Part shown: positions 35,898 to 44,131 of the stretch, piece after piece
How positions within the stretch are numbered: position 1 is the stretch's first letter
How the letters are laid out: each line of letters begins with the position of its first letter
DNA from: Chitinophaga sp. GbtcB8
GTDB taxonomy: Bacteria > Bacteroidota > Bacteroidia > Chitinophagales > Chitinophagaceae
Direction: 5' to 3'
DNA: 64,000 bases
Assembly: GCF_019091455.1 (NCBI RefSeq)
Contig: NZ_JAGXJN010000001.1
Coordinates: 558,001-622,000, forward strand
Program-made: the position numbers and the translations under genes
The notes under the pieces: generated by a model
What the model saw: the letters and a program-made list of their open reading frames with translations, nothing else
Told to the model about the DNA's origin: nothing
Database searches by the model: none

Positions 35898-37991
35898 TCA
35901 ATGCTTCAGCACTTTTTTGGTAAATATTTTATTGCCGGTTCTTACCTGCAAAATGTACATACCGGCTGGCAAGCCCGCCAGGTCGGCCTGCTGGCCATTC
36001 TCTATAAACTGCAAAGGTTTCACCATTGCGCCGCTCAGGTTATATACCTGCACCTGCAGGCGGGCAGCTGTGCCGGCATTGGCTACCTGGATGCGTACCC
36101 GGTCGCTCAGCGGGTTTGGACTGGCGGTAAGCAGCATATTGGCATCCTTATCATTTGCCGTAATAATAGCTGGTGCAGCTTTGCGGGCAGCTGCGGGCGG
36201 CGTGTAAAAACGGCTGGCCGGTATTACCTCCCTTGCTTGTGAAGGGCTGGACCATTCCAGCTTACAGGCGGCTCCGCCGTTATGCTCAAAGTATTCCAGG
36301 CGTATATCATATAACTGGTCTGCCGTCAAAGTAATAGTGGCAGTGTATTCCACATTCCAGTTATCTATCCATTGATCAATGAGCAGCTGGTTATTGATCC
36401 ATAGGTGGCGGCCATTGTCGCTGTTCAGGTAAAATGTATAGGTTTCCGTATAACGGGGTTTAATGCGCCCGGTCCAGCGGGCAGAGAAGCTATCCGGGCG
36501 GATGGTGTAATCCGGGGAACCATTGGCCCAGTTAAAATTAATATTCTCATCATTGCGGCTGAGCTTAAAGGTGTTGAAGTTCATGCCCTGGTAATACTCA
36601 CCCTTTAAGCCGTCGCCACCGGTGCGGTTCACACGCAGGGAAGAGGCAAGATCATTCCAGCTAGCGCCCACCCAGGGCGTGTTAGCGGTAAAAGTGGCAT
36701 TAGCCCCGGCATAGTTATCATCCTGGTATAGGGTAATGGAATAACCTTCCGGCAGGGTAAAGGAGGTAATGTCGTCATTCAGCGCACCCCTGGCAATAAT
36801 ATCATTATACGTATAACTGCCGGGCGCAAAACCGGCGGAGTAACCACCGTAGTTCAGGTCTTTGTAAACGAAAGCCTGGTCCAGCGTGGCAGCGGCTTCC
36901 AGCATCATTACCCCGCTTAGCTGGGTGGAGTAATCTGTAGAAGCACCGGGTTGGGTGGTCCACACAGGATTTACCAGGCCATTGGATGGGTTAATACCCT
37001 GGCCGTTAAGCGCCTGGGCGCTGGTTTTGAGCGCATTGGTATAACGCTGCCGGGTGGCTGCCGGTAAATTGCCTTCCCTGGCCAGCAGGGTAAAGTAGCG
37101 GATAAAAATGCCTTTGAACAGGCCACCGTCGCCACCACCGGTTTCATTGGTAAAAAAAACGCCATTGTACAAACGGGTGTTCATGGCGTATTCCGCGGTT
37201 CTTACTGCATCATCCATATAGGTACTGTTGCCCGTAACCTGGTACAGCTCCAGCGCAGCGCCTATCCAGGTGCCTACGTTGTAGGAAAATACCCAATCCG
37301 GATTGGTATTCACCGTATTGGAGCCTGCATCATAACTATCGTACACTGCGCCGGTGCTTGGGTTTACGAGCACACTTTTCGTCCAGTTATAAATATTCTG
37401 GGCAGCGGTGAGCGTGGCGGCATTGCCATTTTGCTGGTACAGGCGGGCGGCAAAGATCACGGCAGGTGCATTGGCGCAGGCGTTAAAGGAGTTGGGCGTA
37501 CCCTTGTTCCATTGAATGGCGCCGCCCCTTTCGGGATGAATGCCGGTTTGAATGTCCGTCCACAGGATGTTGGCGGCGTTCATATAGGCGGTGTCACCGG
37601 TATGCTGGTAGGCCCGCAGGGTGGAAATAGCCATCCACTCCATATCATCATAAAAATAATTGATGTAGGTATTGCCATTGGTGGCCTTAATACCATACAG
37701 CAGGTTTTTCATGCGGGTGGTATAGGTGCTGCTGCGGTTGCGCAGGTAACCATCCACCAGCGCATCTAAACCATTGGCATTCCACCAGTAGTTAAAACCG
37801 GTGTTGCCGCCATTGGTCTGAATGTAATACCGGCCGTTGGACGAAATAAACAGGTTGTGCATACTGCTTTGCAGCATTTCTGCCGGGCCATTAAACACGG
37901 ACGACTGAGAGCGGGCGGGCAGGGCATAGCCGCACAGGACCAGCAGCAGGGCACACAGGGCCTTGCAAGAGTTGGGTAAAGGCTTTTTCAT
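35898..37991 (-). CDS. Secreted GH76 alpha-1,6-mannanase with beta/gamma-crystallin and PA14 domains
   Basis: A signal peptide (residues 1-28) precedes a glycoside hydrolase family 76 domain (about 35-375), recognised by the paired aspartates in YFYDDMEWMA and by WVFSYNVGTWIGAAL. GH76 enzymes cut alpha-1,6-mannan, as in fungal cell walls. Next comes a beta/gamma-crystallin module (about 375-460, LPEGYSITLYQDDNYAGANA), a PA14 carbohydrate-binding domain (about 465-605, GLKGEYYQGMNF, YTFYLNSDNGRHLWINN) and a T9SS sorting domain (SPNPLSDRVRIQV ... FTKKVLKH). It is a cell-surface or secreted mannan degrader. No SusC/SusD pair is nearby. Confidence 0.92.
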   Translation of the reverse strand: MKKPLPNSCKALCALLLVLCGYALPARSQSSVFNGPAEMLQSSMHNLFISSNGRYYIQTNGGNTGFNYWWNANGLDALVDGYLRNRSSTYTTRMKNLLYGIKATNGNTYINYFYDDMEWMAISTLRAYQHTGDTAYMNAANILWTDIQTGIHPERGGAIQWNKGTPNSFNACANAPAVIFAARLYQQNGNAATLTAAQNIYNWTKSVLVNPSTGAVYDSYDAGSNTVNTNPDWVFSYNVGTWIGAALELYQVTGNSTYMDDAVRTAEYAMNTRLYNGVFFTNETGGGDGGLFKGIFIRYFTLLAREGNLPAATRQRYTNALKTSAQALNGQGINPSNGLVNPVWTTQPGASTDYSTQLSGVMMLEAAATLDQAFVYKDLNYGGYSAGFAPGSYTYNDIIARGALNDDITSFTLPEGYSITLYQDDNYAGANATFTANTPWVGASWNDLASSLRVNRTGGDGLKGEYYQGMNFNTFKLSRNDENINFNWANGSPDYTIRPDSFSARWTGRIKPRYTETYTFYLNSDNGRHLWINNQLLIDQWIDNWNVEYTATITLTADQLYDIRLEYFEHNGGAACKLEWSSPSQAREVIPASRFYTPPAAARKAAPAIITANDKDANMLLTASPNPLSDRVRIQVANAGTAARLQVQVYNLSGAMVKPLQFIENGQQADLAGLPAGMYILQVRTGNKIFTKKVLKH

Positions 37992-38267
37992 GCTTCAGTG
38001 GAATTTTAAGGTGATTGATATGGGAGGCCATAGGTTAAAAAGAGGGTCTTAGGATAAATTGTAAGGGTTTTCCGGGCTTTCCTTATAAAGATAATCAACC
38101 CGAAAGATAATTTATAATACCGGCAGGGGGTCAGGCAAACATAATTAACCAGCTAATTATCATATTTTTACATTCTCTTTTAAAACTCCATCCTTTCCCT
38201 GGCCGCCTGGAAAAAGGCTTTCCGGCCGCGGGCACCTCAAAAACCCCGGAAAGTGCGGCTATTTAAG

Positions 38268-38298
38268 CTTGGGAATTGAAAATAGTATTGTATCTTTG
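38268..38298 (+). promoter_or_regulatory. Bacteroidota promoter of the rpsF-rpsR-rplI operon
   Basis: CTTG (38268-38271) is followed by exactly 19 bases and TATCTTTG (38291-38298), close to a full match of the TTTG-N19-TAnnTTTG consensus. A small dyad CCCAAT-TTT-ATTGGG (38303-38317) lies at the expected start of the transcript and could form a 5' hairpin. The leader to the start codon is about 55 bases. Confidence 0.85.
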
Positions 38299-38358
38299 CC
38301 GTCCCAATTTTATTGGGTATTTGAAGTAAATTTTTAAACAACATTTAAAAACAGGGAA

Positions 38359-38712
38359 ATGAACAATTACGAATTGATGGTGATCTTTACCCCTGTGCTT
38401 TCTGAGGAAGACTACAAAGTCGCCCAAAAGAAGTTCGCTGATCTTATAAAAGAGACCGGTGGAACTGTAACGCACGAAAATCCCTGGGGATTAAGATCAC
38501 TGGCGTACCCTATCCAGAAGAAAACCACGGGCATGTACCTGGTTCTGGAGTACAGTGCGCCATCCGACCTCAATGAGAAGCTGAAGATTCAGCTGAACCG
38601 CGATGAAAATGTATTACGCCACATGATCACAGCGCTGGACAAGTATGCCGTTGAATATAATGGCAGAAAGAGACATGGCGTGAGTGCTGATTCTAAAACC
38701 GTAGAAGCTTAA
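38359..38712 (+). CDS. rpsF: 30S ribosomal protein S6
   Basis: S6 sits on the platform of the small ribosomal subunit as a partner of S18. The N terminus [19 protein letters not shown] and the segment [24 protein letters not shown] are typical, and the length of 117 is usual. It is the first gene of a tight operon with rpsR 4 bases and rplI a further 9 bases on. S6 together with S18 often represses its own mRNA leader in bacteria, but the leader here shows only a small hairpin, so this is not shown. Confidence 0.97.
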   Translation: MNNYELMVIFTPVLSEEDYKVAQKKFADLIKETGGTVTHENPWGLRSLAYPIQKKTTGMYLVLEYSAPSDLNEKLKIQLNRDENVLRHMITALDKYAVEYNGRKRHGVSADSKTVEA

Positions 38713-38716
38713 AGTT

Positions 38717-38983
38717 ATGGCAGTAAAACAAGAAATTAAGTACTTAACCGCCGTTAAAACCGAGAAGCGTCAGAAGAAATACTGCCGCTTCAAGAAAATG
38801 GGCATCAAGTATGTGGATTACAAAGACGCGGAATTCCTGAAAAAGTTCCTCAATGATCAGGGTAAAATGCTACCCCGCCGTATTACGGGTAACTCTCTGA
38901 AATTTCAGCGTAAAGTAGCCCAGGCTATTAAGAAAGCTCGTCAAATGGCTTTATTGCCTTATGTTACTGACCTTTTAAAGTAA
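38717..38983 (+). CDS. rpsR: 30S ribosomal protein S18
   Basis: S18 binds 16S rRNA together with S6. The core [20 protein letters not shown] is the family signature, followed by the basic helix [19 protein letters not shown]. The N terminus is rich in basic residues, including [15 protein letters not shown]. The length of 88 is normal. It starts 4 bases after rpsF and ends 9 bases before rplI, so it is translated from the same transcript. Confidence 0.97.
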   Translation: MAVKQEIKYLTAVKTEKRQKKYCRFKKMGIKYVDYKDAEFLKKFLNDQGKMLPRRITGNSLKFQRKVAQAIKKARQMALLPYVTDLLK

Positions 38984-38992
38984 GAAAAAGTT

Positions 38993-39439
38993 ATGCAAAT
39001 CATCTTAATACAAGACGTTGATAATCTGGGCCAGAAAAATGAGCTGGTAAACGTGAGAAACGGTTATGCCAGGAACTTCCTGATCCCCCAGAAAGTTGCA
39101 GTAGAGGCCAGCCCTTCTAACATGAAGCAATTACAGGAACGCCTGAAAGTGCAGAAAGTGAAAGAAGAAAAGCTGCTGTCTGAAATTGCCAAGGTGGTAG
39201 AAGTGCTGAAAGCAGGCCCGGTTAAGATCGGCGCTAAAACAGGCACTTCCGGTAAAATATTCGGTAGCGTAACCGGTGTGCAGATTGCACGTGCTATTAA
39301 AGAGCAGAAAGGTTACGAAATTGACCGCCGCCGCATCCACATCCTGGACGACGTGAAAGAACTGGGCACTTACAAAGCAAAGATCGATTTCGGTAAAGGC
39401 AATGAAGCTGAGCTGGAATTTGAAGTAGTAGCTGAGTAA
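38993..39439 (+). CDS. rplI: 50S ribosomal protein L9
   Basis: L9 binds 23S rRNA and affects reading-frame maintenance. The N-terminal domain begins MQIILIQDVDNLGQKNELVN and continues VRNGYARNFLIPQKVA. A long connecting helix (about 45-75, QERLKVQKVKEEKLLSEIAK) and the C-terminal domain (KTGTSGKIFGSVT) follow. The length of 148 is usual. It is the last gene of the rpsF operon and is followed by a strong terminator. Confidence 0.97.
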   Translation: MQIILIQDVDNLGQKNELVNVRNGYARNFLIPQKVAVEASPSNMKQLQERLKVQKVKEEKLLSEIAKVVEVLKAGPVKIGAKTGTSGKIFGSVTGVQIARAIKEQKGYEIDRRRIHILDDVKELGTYKAKIDFGKGNEAELEFEVVAE

Positions 39440-39461
39440 TCCTACTGTTTAATATTTTTAC

Positions 39462-39499
39462 AGATCCCGTTCACTGTGAGTGAACGGGATCTTTTTTTT
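39462..39499 (+). terminator. Rho-independent terminator after rplI
   Basis: The 14-base perfect arms AGATCCCGTTCACT (39462-39475) and its complement (39479-39492) with a 3-base loop are followed by a run of seven or more T on the + strand. It begins 23 bases after the rplI stop. Confidence 0.92.
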
Positions 39500-39604
39500 A
39501 TATCCGTCATTGCGAGGCGCAGTGTAAAGCTATTGCGCAAGGGGCGACGAAGTAATCCCGCGAACGGCAGGAGATTGCTTCGTTCCTCGCAATGACGGGG
39601 ATAT
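39500..39604. repeat. REP/MITE-like palindromic element
   Basis: The element is framed by ATATCCGTCATTGCGAGG and its near-exact complement at the other end (two extra C), with an inner inverted pair built on CGAAGTAATC and GATTGCTTCG. Palindromic repeats of the form CGTCATTGCGAGG...GCAATGACG occur in many bacterial genomes and are mobile but do not encode proteins. It fills the whole gap between the rplI terminator and the dipeptidase gene end. Confidence 0.8.
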
Positions 39605-39606
39605 GT

Positions 39607-40686
39607 TTACTTCCAGGCATTGCGTAAAAAGCGCAGCCAGTTCCCGTGCATTACATTTTCAATATCCGCTGCGGAGTAACCGCGTTTTTCCAGCAGCGCC
39701 GGTACGGTTTGCAGGTCGGCAATGGTTTCCAGGTCATACGGGCATTGCGCTTTACCAAAAGCGCCACCCAGGTCAGAACCAATGCCAATGTGCAGCGCAT
39801 TACCCGCTATCTGGCAAATATGATCCAGGTGATCTACCATTACTTCCAGCGAGCAGTTCATAGCTTTGGGATCTGATACGCCTCTTTGCCAGCCCGGCAC
39901 CATCATCCATGCATCCAGCGCACCGCCTATTACGGCATTACGTGCCACCAGCTCTTTGATCTGCTCATCACTGAACTGGCGGTTATGATCCACCAATGCG
40001 CGGCAGTTGTTATGGCTGGCCCATACATGCCCGTTAAAGTGATCCATGGCATCCCAGAAACTATCATCACATAAATGCGTGGCACCTAAAATAATATTCA
40101 GGCGCTCCATTTCTTTCAGCAGCTCATGCCCCCGGGGCGTCATTTTACCAGTGGCATCCGTGCCCTGTGCATAACGTCCGGGGCCATAGTGGGCGGGGCC
40201 TACAGCGCGTAAGCCATATTCGTATGCCCATTGCAGGTAGTAAGTATCTACAATAGAATCCGCACCTTCCAGGCTCAGGATGTAACCTACCGGCTTTTGC
40301 TCATTGGACTTTTTGCTGTTATTCCACAGCGCTAAATGTCTTTCCAGCGATGCCAGGTCTGTAATAGCCACCATCTCCCCTGCTTCTTCCATGGCCTGGT
40401 ACCAGGCCAGCTGGCCCTGGGTTTGCGCCCAGGCCTGCTCCGGCGAAAACCAGCCGGGCAGCGGGTTATCCGGCGCTACAAAACGGGCTATCTGCGTAGC
40501 TACCACCAGGCCTATATTGCCTTTACGCAGCTCCGGCAGGGCTACTACGCCTTTGGCGCGGTCCGGCTTATCCGTTAAGCCCTGCTCTCTTGCTCTGATC
40601 TCGTTTACAGGTAACCGCAGGTTACGGTTCCATTCCATGGCATTCATGCTCAGGTCCAGGTGTGCATCTATTACAAACACGGTCAA
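39607..40686 (-). CDS. Membrane dipeptidase family protein (peptidase M19)
   Basis: M19 enzymes are zinc dipeptidases (renal-dipeptidase type) that accept dipeptides with a C-terminal D-amino acid. Motifs: VIDAHLDLSMNAM (metal His and Asp) at the N terminus, SLEGADSIVD (bridging Glu), LGATHLCDDSFWDAM and WASHNNCRAL (metal His residues), and IGSDLGGAFG. The length of 359 fits. There is no signal peptide, so it acts in the cytoplasm. It is the last gene of a probable three-gene unit with a D-threonine-aldolase-like enzyme and a RidA-like protein, suggesting release and breakdown of D-amino acids. Confidence 0.92.
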   Translation of the reverse strand: MTVFVIDAHLDLSMNAMEWNRNLRLPVNEIRAREQGLTDKPDRAKGVVALPELRKGNIGLVVATQIARFVAPDNPLPGWFSPEQAWAQTQGQLAWYQAMEEAGEMVAITDLASLERHLALWNNSKKSNEQKPVGYILSLEGADSIVDTYYLQWAYEYGLRAVGPAHYGPGRYAQGTDATGKMTPRGHELLKEMERLNIILGATHLCDDSFWDAMDHFNGHVWASHNNCRALVDHNRQFSDEQIKELVARNAVIGGALDAWMMVPGWQRGVSDPKAMNCSLEVMVDHLDHICQIAGNALHIGIGSDLGGAFGKAQCPYDLETIADLQTVPALLEKRGYSAADIENVMHGNWLRFLRNAWK

Positions 40687-40694
40687 ATGTTTTT

Positions 40695-40749
40695 ATGTGC
40701 AGATATGCAGATGTGCAGATCCAATTTGCACATTTGCATATCTGCACAT
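40695..40749. repeat. Near-perfect hairpin repeat between dipeptidase and aldolase genes
   Basis: The arms at 40695-40720 and 40724-40749 are built from the word ATGTGCAGATATGCAG. They match at 24 of 26 positions, and both mismatches still pair as G-U in RNA. The loop is three bases. It lies between two genes in the same direction and has no U-run, so it is a junction repeat rather than a terminator. Confidence 0.75.
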
Positions 40750-40751
40750 TA

Positions 40752-41855
40752 TTAAATTAATATAGTTCTATTCCTTGCTATTACCTGCCACTGGCTTTCA
40801 CCGCTGTGATGGGCAATGATGTATGCTTTATCATAAAGGGCTACGGTAGGGCATATATGATAGGGTACGCCATACAATACCGTGCCTACCGGGTAAGCAG
40901 CCGTATCAGCTACTTTGATCACCAGGTGCTCCTCGCTTTGTGATACCGGGCTTGCTTCCGGTGCATTCAGGAAGTGTACGCGGTTAGGCAGCGGGTTTTC
41001 TGCAGCTACAGATTTATGTCCCAGATCCAGGCAAAGCAACCCTTCTGCCGGGTGCGATACCACTCTTGTCATAACCAATGCAGCATAATTGTACGTTTGA
41101 TCCGGCAAATGTTGCTGGTATCCCCAGTCCCAGAAAGCAAAGGTGCCGGGGCTGCATTCTACACCGTTGCGCTGTGCATGAATGGGAAAGGTGGGCGTAC
41201 CGCCTGCTACAATTTTGGGAGCGGGCAACCCTTTATCTGTAATGGCCTGCGCCAGCGCAGCTACCGGCTCATATGCCGCATTACAGCGCTGGGTACGGAT
41301 CTCAATTGCTTCATCGTGCAGGTGGCCGTCGTATGCATGCAGCCCTGCTGGTGTAACACCTTTTAATGAAAACAGCTGTGCATACAGCTCCAGTGCTGCT
41401 GTACCTGGTATAACACCCGTTCTTTGCATGCCTACGTTCAGGTCCAGGTACACCGGCAGATTTAACTTTTGCGCATCAAAATACTCAGCAATGGCTGTTG
41501 CAGCCATCACATTATCTACCAGGCAGGAGAAACTGGTTTGCGGATACTTTTGCACCAATGCAGCCAGCCTTGCTACTTTAGGGCCTACCGGCTGATAAGC
41601 CAGCAGCACATCAGCCGCATTTACCAGGCCTAACATTTCTGCTTCAGCAATGGTGGAGCATTTAAATTTCTGTATGCCGGCTGCCTGCATCAGCTGCACT
41701 ACCTCTGCTATCTTAACGGTTTTTACGTGTGGGCGTAACCGTTGTACATCGTCTATCCTGCTTTTCACCAGCTCAATATTCTCCTTTACTCTGCCGGTAT
41801 ATACCAGCAGGGCCGGGGAGTCTATCTGGGCTTCATTTTCAAGAGAATACCACAT
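40752..41855 (-). CDS. D-threonine aldolase / D-serine dehydratase-like PLP enzyme
   Basis: The fold-type III PLP enzyme starts with an alanine-racemase-like barrel. The lysine for PLP is in RLRPHVKTVK; phosphate-loop residues lie in GGTPTFP. The C-terminal domain has the pattern PYHICPTVALYDKAYII, in which His and Cys match the metal site of D-threonine aldolase and D-serine dehydratase. Which of the two reactions it catalyses cannot be told by reading; both break down D-hydroxy amino acids. The length of 367 fits. It shares direction with the M19 dipeptidase downstream and the RidA-like gene upstream. Confidence 0.87.
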   Translation of the reverse strand: MWYSLENEAQIDSPALLVYTGRVKENIELVKSRIDDVQRLRPHVKTVKIAEVVQLMQAAGIQKFKCSTIAEAEMLGLVNAADVLLAYQPVGPKVARLAALVQKYPQTSFSCLVDNVMAATAIAEYFDAQKLNLPVYLDLNVGMQRTGVIPGTAALELYAQLFSLKGVTPAGLHAYDGHLHDEAIEIRTQRCNAAYEPVAALAQAITDKGLPAPKIVAGGTPTFPIHAQRNGVECSPGTFAFWDWGYQQHLPDQTYNYAALVMTRVVSHPAEGLLCLDLGHKSVAAENPLPNRVHFLNAPEASPVSQSEEHLVIKVADTAAYPVGTVLYGVPYHICPTVALYDKAYIIAHHSGESQWQVIARNRTILI

Positions 41856-41856
41856 T

Positions 41857-42082
41857 ATAATTAAGAATGAATAATTAAAATGAATAATTGTTGTGCCAGT
41901 ACTGTTGCTGAAGGTTGATACTGCGTATAATTTGTGAATGAATAATAGTTATGAGAATTTTGTTTGCTCACCGTTCACTAAACTATTCATTGTTCTATAC
42001 GGAATATTGAATGAACAACTGTTGTGCAGGTACACCACAAAGAGCTTGCCTACTTTATTATTAATTATTCATTCTTAATTAT
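41857..42082. repeat. Intergenic region framed by a 22-bp perfect inverted repeat
   Basis: ATAATTAAGAATGAATAATT begins at 41857, and the exact complement of this 22-base arm (41857-41878) is at 42061-42082. Inside, two direct copies of a motif like AATGAATAATTGTTGTGCC are found (near 41880 and 42010). The 200-base centre has no recognisable gene. The structure resembles a MITE-like element or the junction repeats elsewhere in the window. Confidence 0.65.
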
Positions 42083-42085
42083 TAA

Positions 42086-42553
42086 TTAGTCGTGCAGCTC
42101 AAAGAGCGCTTCTATTTCCACGGGAATATTATCCGGCAGGGAACCCATGCCCACGGCGCTTCGTACCCCAATCCCATTATCCTCTCCCCATATTTTGGCA
42201 AACAGCTCGCTGCAGCCATTGATCACATAAGGGTGTCGTGCAAAATCCGGGGTACCGTTCACCATCCCTAATACTTTGATCACTCTTTTAATTTTATCCA
42301 GGCTGCCCAGGTTAGCCACCAGTGTAGCCAGGATGGTAAGGCCCACCTGCCTTGCAGCCAGCTTGCCCTGCTCAATATCCAGGTCCGCGCCAATGCGGCC
42401 AATGATCAGGCTTTTATCGTCCTGCACGGGGCCATGGCCGGATACATATACGTGCTTACCATCTATTAAAAAAGGCTTGTACACGCCTAATGGAGTTGGC
42501 GCCGGCGGCAGGCTTAAACCTAATGCCTTGAAATTTTCTGTTGGAGATCCCAC
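42086..42553 (-). CDS. RidA-family (YjgF/YER057c/UK114) protein
   Basis: RidA proteins hydrolyse reactive enamine/imine intermediates released by PLP enzymes. The conserved arginine lies in the motif GIGVRSAVGMGSLPDNIPVE near the C terminus, and KHVYVSGHGPVQDD matches the N-terminal strand. With 155 residues it is longer than the core RidA (about 130) and belongs to the larger subgroup with a divergent active site, so activity is not certain. Its position beside a D-hydroxy-amino-acid PLP enzyme, whose dehydratase-type chemistry would make an imine, fits a protective role. Confidence 0.9.
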   Translation of the reverse strand: MGSPTENFKALGLSLPPAPTPLGVYKPFLIDGKHVYVSGHGPVQDDKSLIIGRIGADLDIEQGKLAARQVGLTILATLVANLGSLDKIKRVIKVLGMVNGTPDFARHPYVINGCSELFAKIWGEDNGIGVRSAVGMGSLPDNIPVEIEALFELHD

Positions 42554-42663
42554 GGTTAGATGATTTTAATGGTTTACCGATGCGATAAAGCTATGAATAA
42601 AAAAAATTTCCTGCCCGGTTAATTTTGTATCACCCGGGCAGCTATTAATAAGGTCGTAAACGG

Positions 42664-43941
42664 TTATTCGTAGCGCAACGCTACTATAGGATCCAGGCGG
42701 GAAGCCTTGATGGCAGGGTAAATGCCAGATATGAGCCCTACGGTGGCACACAATGCTATGCCCAATGTGATCCACAACCAGGGCACTACAAAACTGGTCT
42801 TTAACAGCAGCGAAGTTATATTACCTACGATCATGCCCAGGAACACGCCCAGCAAACCGCCGGCCACGCTAATAATGATGGCTTCGTAAATAAACTGTTT
42901 GCGGATGGTAGGCGCGGTAGCCCCCAGGGCTTTGTTCACCCCGATCTCACGGGTACGCTCTGCCACAGATACCAGCATGATATTCATGAGCCCAATAGCA
43001 GAACCAAACAATGTAATAAAACCTATAACTGCTGCAGCAATGGTTACCTTGCTTAAACTGCTGAACAGCATTTCTGCCAGGCTATCACTTTTGCTGATGT
43101 AAAAATTATCGCTTTCATTAAGGTCCAGGTGGCGTATGATCCGGAAAAGGCCGGTAGCCTCCCCCACGGCTGCATCCATTTGCTGCACGGCATTTACCGC
43201 CACCCCGATCTGGTAAGAAGCCGTTGGCCGGTTAAATACACGGCGTGTATTGTTAACCGTAGTAAGCACAATATTATCTGCGCTCATAATGTTACTGCTG
43301 CCTTTGGAGCCCAGCAATCCAATGATGCGGTAACGCACATCACCCACACGCACGGTATTATTCACTACATTTTTCAGGTTACGGCCAAACAGCTTTACGG
43401 CCACATCATGTCCCAGCAGCGCCACATTCTGGCCGGAGGTTACGTCCTGGTCGTTAAAATTACGGCCCTGTTCCAGTATGTAGTTGGAGAACTGTATGTA
43501 ATTTTCATCCCCGCCAATTACCTGCACATTGGGGTTGGTTTTCTTATCATCTTTATACACCGTAGCAATGCCGGTGGCATTAAAAGAAATACTTACCATG
43601 GAAGGGAAGGAAAACCGCTGTTTGAAATCCATGGCTTCCTCGTAAGAGATACGTTTATTGCGGTTGGAGGTCCTTACTTTTTTCTTTTGCTTATTACTGC
43701 CTTTGGTGGCATTATCGCCACCACCCATGCGGATCATCATTTCCCGGTTACGGATAGAAAAACTGTTGGCGCCCATGCTGGCAAAACTGCTGTACAAGCT
43801 GCCCTTAATGCTGTCAATTGCAGTCAGGATGCCCACCAGGGCCATGATACCAAAAGCAATGATGGCTACTGTAAGACCGGTTCGCAAACGATTGGCGCTA
43901 ACTGAGCGGTACGCCAGGGAAAAAATGTCACGGAATTGCAT
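42664..43941 (-). CDS. MacB-like ABC transporter permease
   Basis: Four membrane helices are visible: one near the N terminus (GLTVAIIAFGIMALVGIL) and three at the C terminus (VTIAAAVIGFITLFGSAIGL and following). A large periplasmic MacB-type domain of about 250 residues lies between. The C-terminal FtsX domain has the motif ERTREIGVNKALGAT. Such permeases work with an ATPase to export peptides, lipoproteins or toxins by mechanical transmission. No ATPase gene lies in the neighbourhood, so the partner must be elsewhere. The length of 425 is typical. Confidence 0.92.
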   Translation of the reverse strand: MQFRDIFSLAYRSVSANRLRTGLTVAIIAFGIMALVGILTAIDSIKGSLYSSFASMGANSFSIRNREMMIRMGGGDNATKGSNKQKKKVRTSNRNKRISYEEAMDFKQRFSFPSMVSISFNATGIATVYKDDKKTNPNVQVIGGDENYIQFSNYILEQGRNFNDQDVTSGQNVALLGHDVAVKLFGRNLKNVVNNTVRVGDVRYRIIGLLGSKGSSNIMSADNIVLTTVNNTRRVFNRPTASYQIGVAVNAVQQMDAAVGEATGLFRIIRHLDLNESDNFYISKSDSLAEMLFSSLSKVTIAAAVIGFITLFGSAIGLMNIMLVSVAERTREIGVNKALGATAPTIRKQFIYEAIIISVAGGLLGVFLGMIVGNITSLLLKTSFVVPWLWITLGIALCATVGLISGIYPAIKASRLDPIVALRYE

Positions 43942-43970
43942 AGTAAAGGGTTCCAGCTAAAGTTAATGTA

Positions 43971-44119
43971 AAAAGGTGAAAGCTGAAAGCCGAAAGGTGA
44001 AGGGTGCGCCGGATAGGCGATGAACGGCGACGGGAGCGCGTGGAAAACAAGCGGTTATGCAAAAAGAAAGGTGAAAAGCGGCAGGCATTTATTGCAGCCT
44101 TTCACTTTTCACCCTTTTA
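43971..44119. repeat. Imperfect inverted repeat between the permease gene and nuoN
   Basis: The left half has words like GGTGAAAGCTGAAAGCCGAAAG and the right half their complement (CCTTTCACTTTTCACCC). The centre is G-rich without other signals. The hairpin sits after the nuoN stop and before the permease start region, so it may help to end the nuo transcript. Confidence 0.55.
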
Positions 44120-44131
44120 TTGAATGATCTA

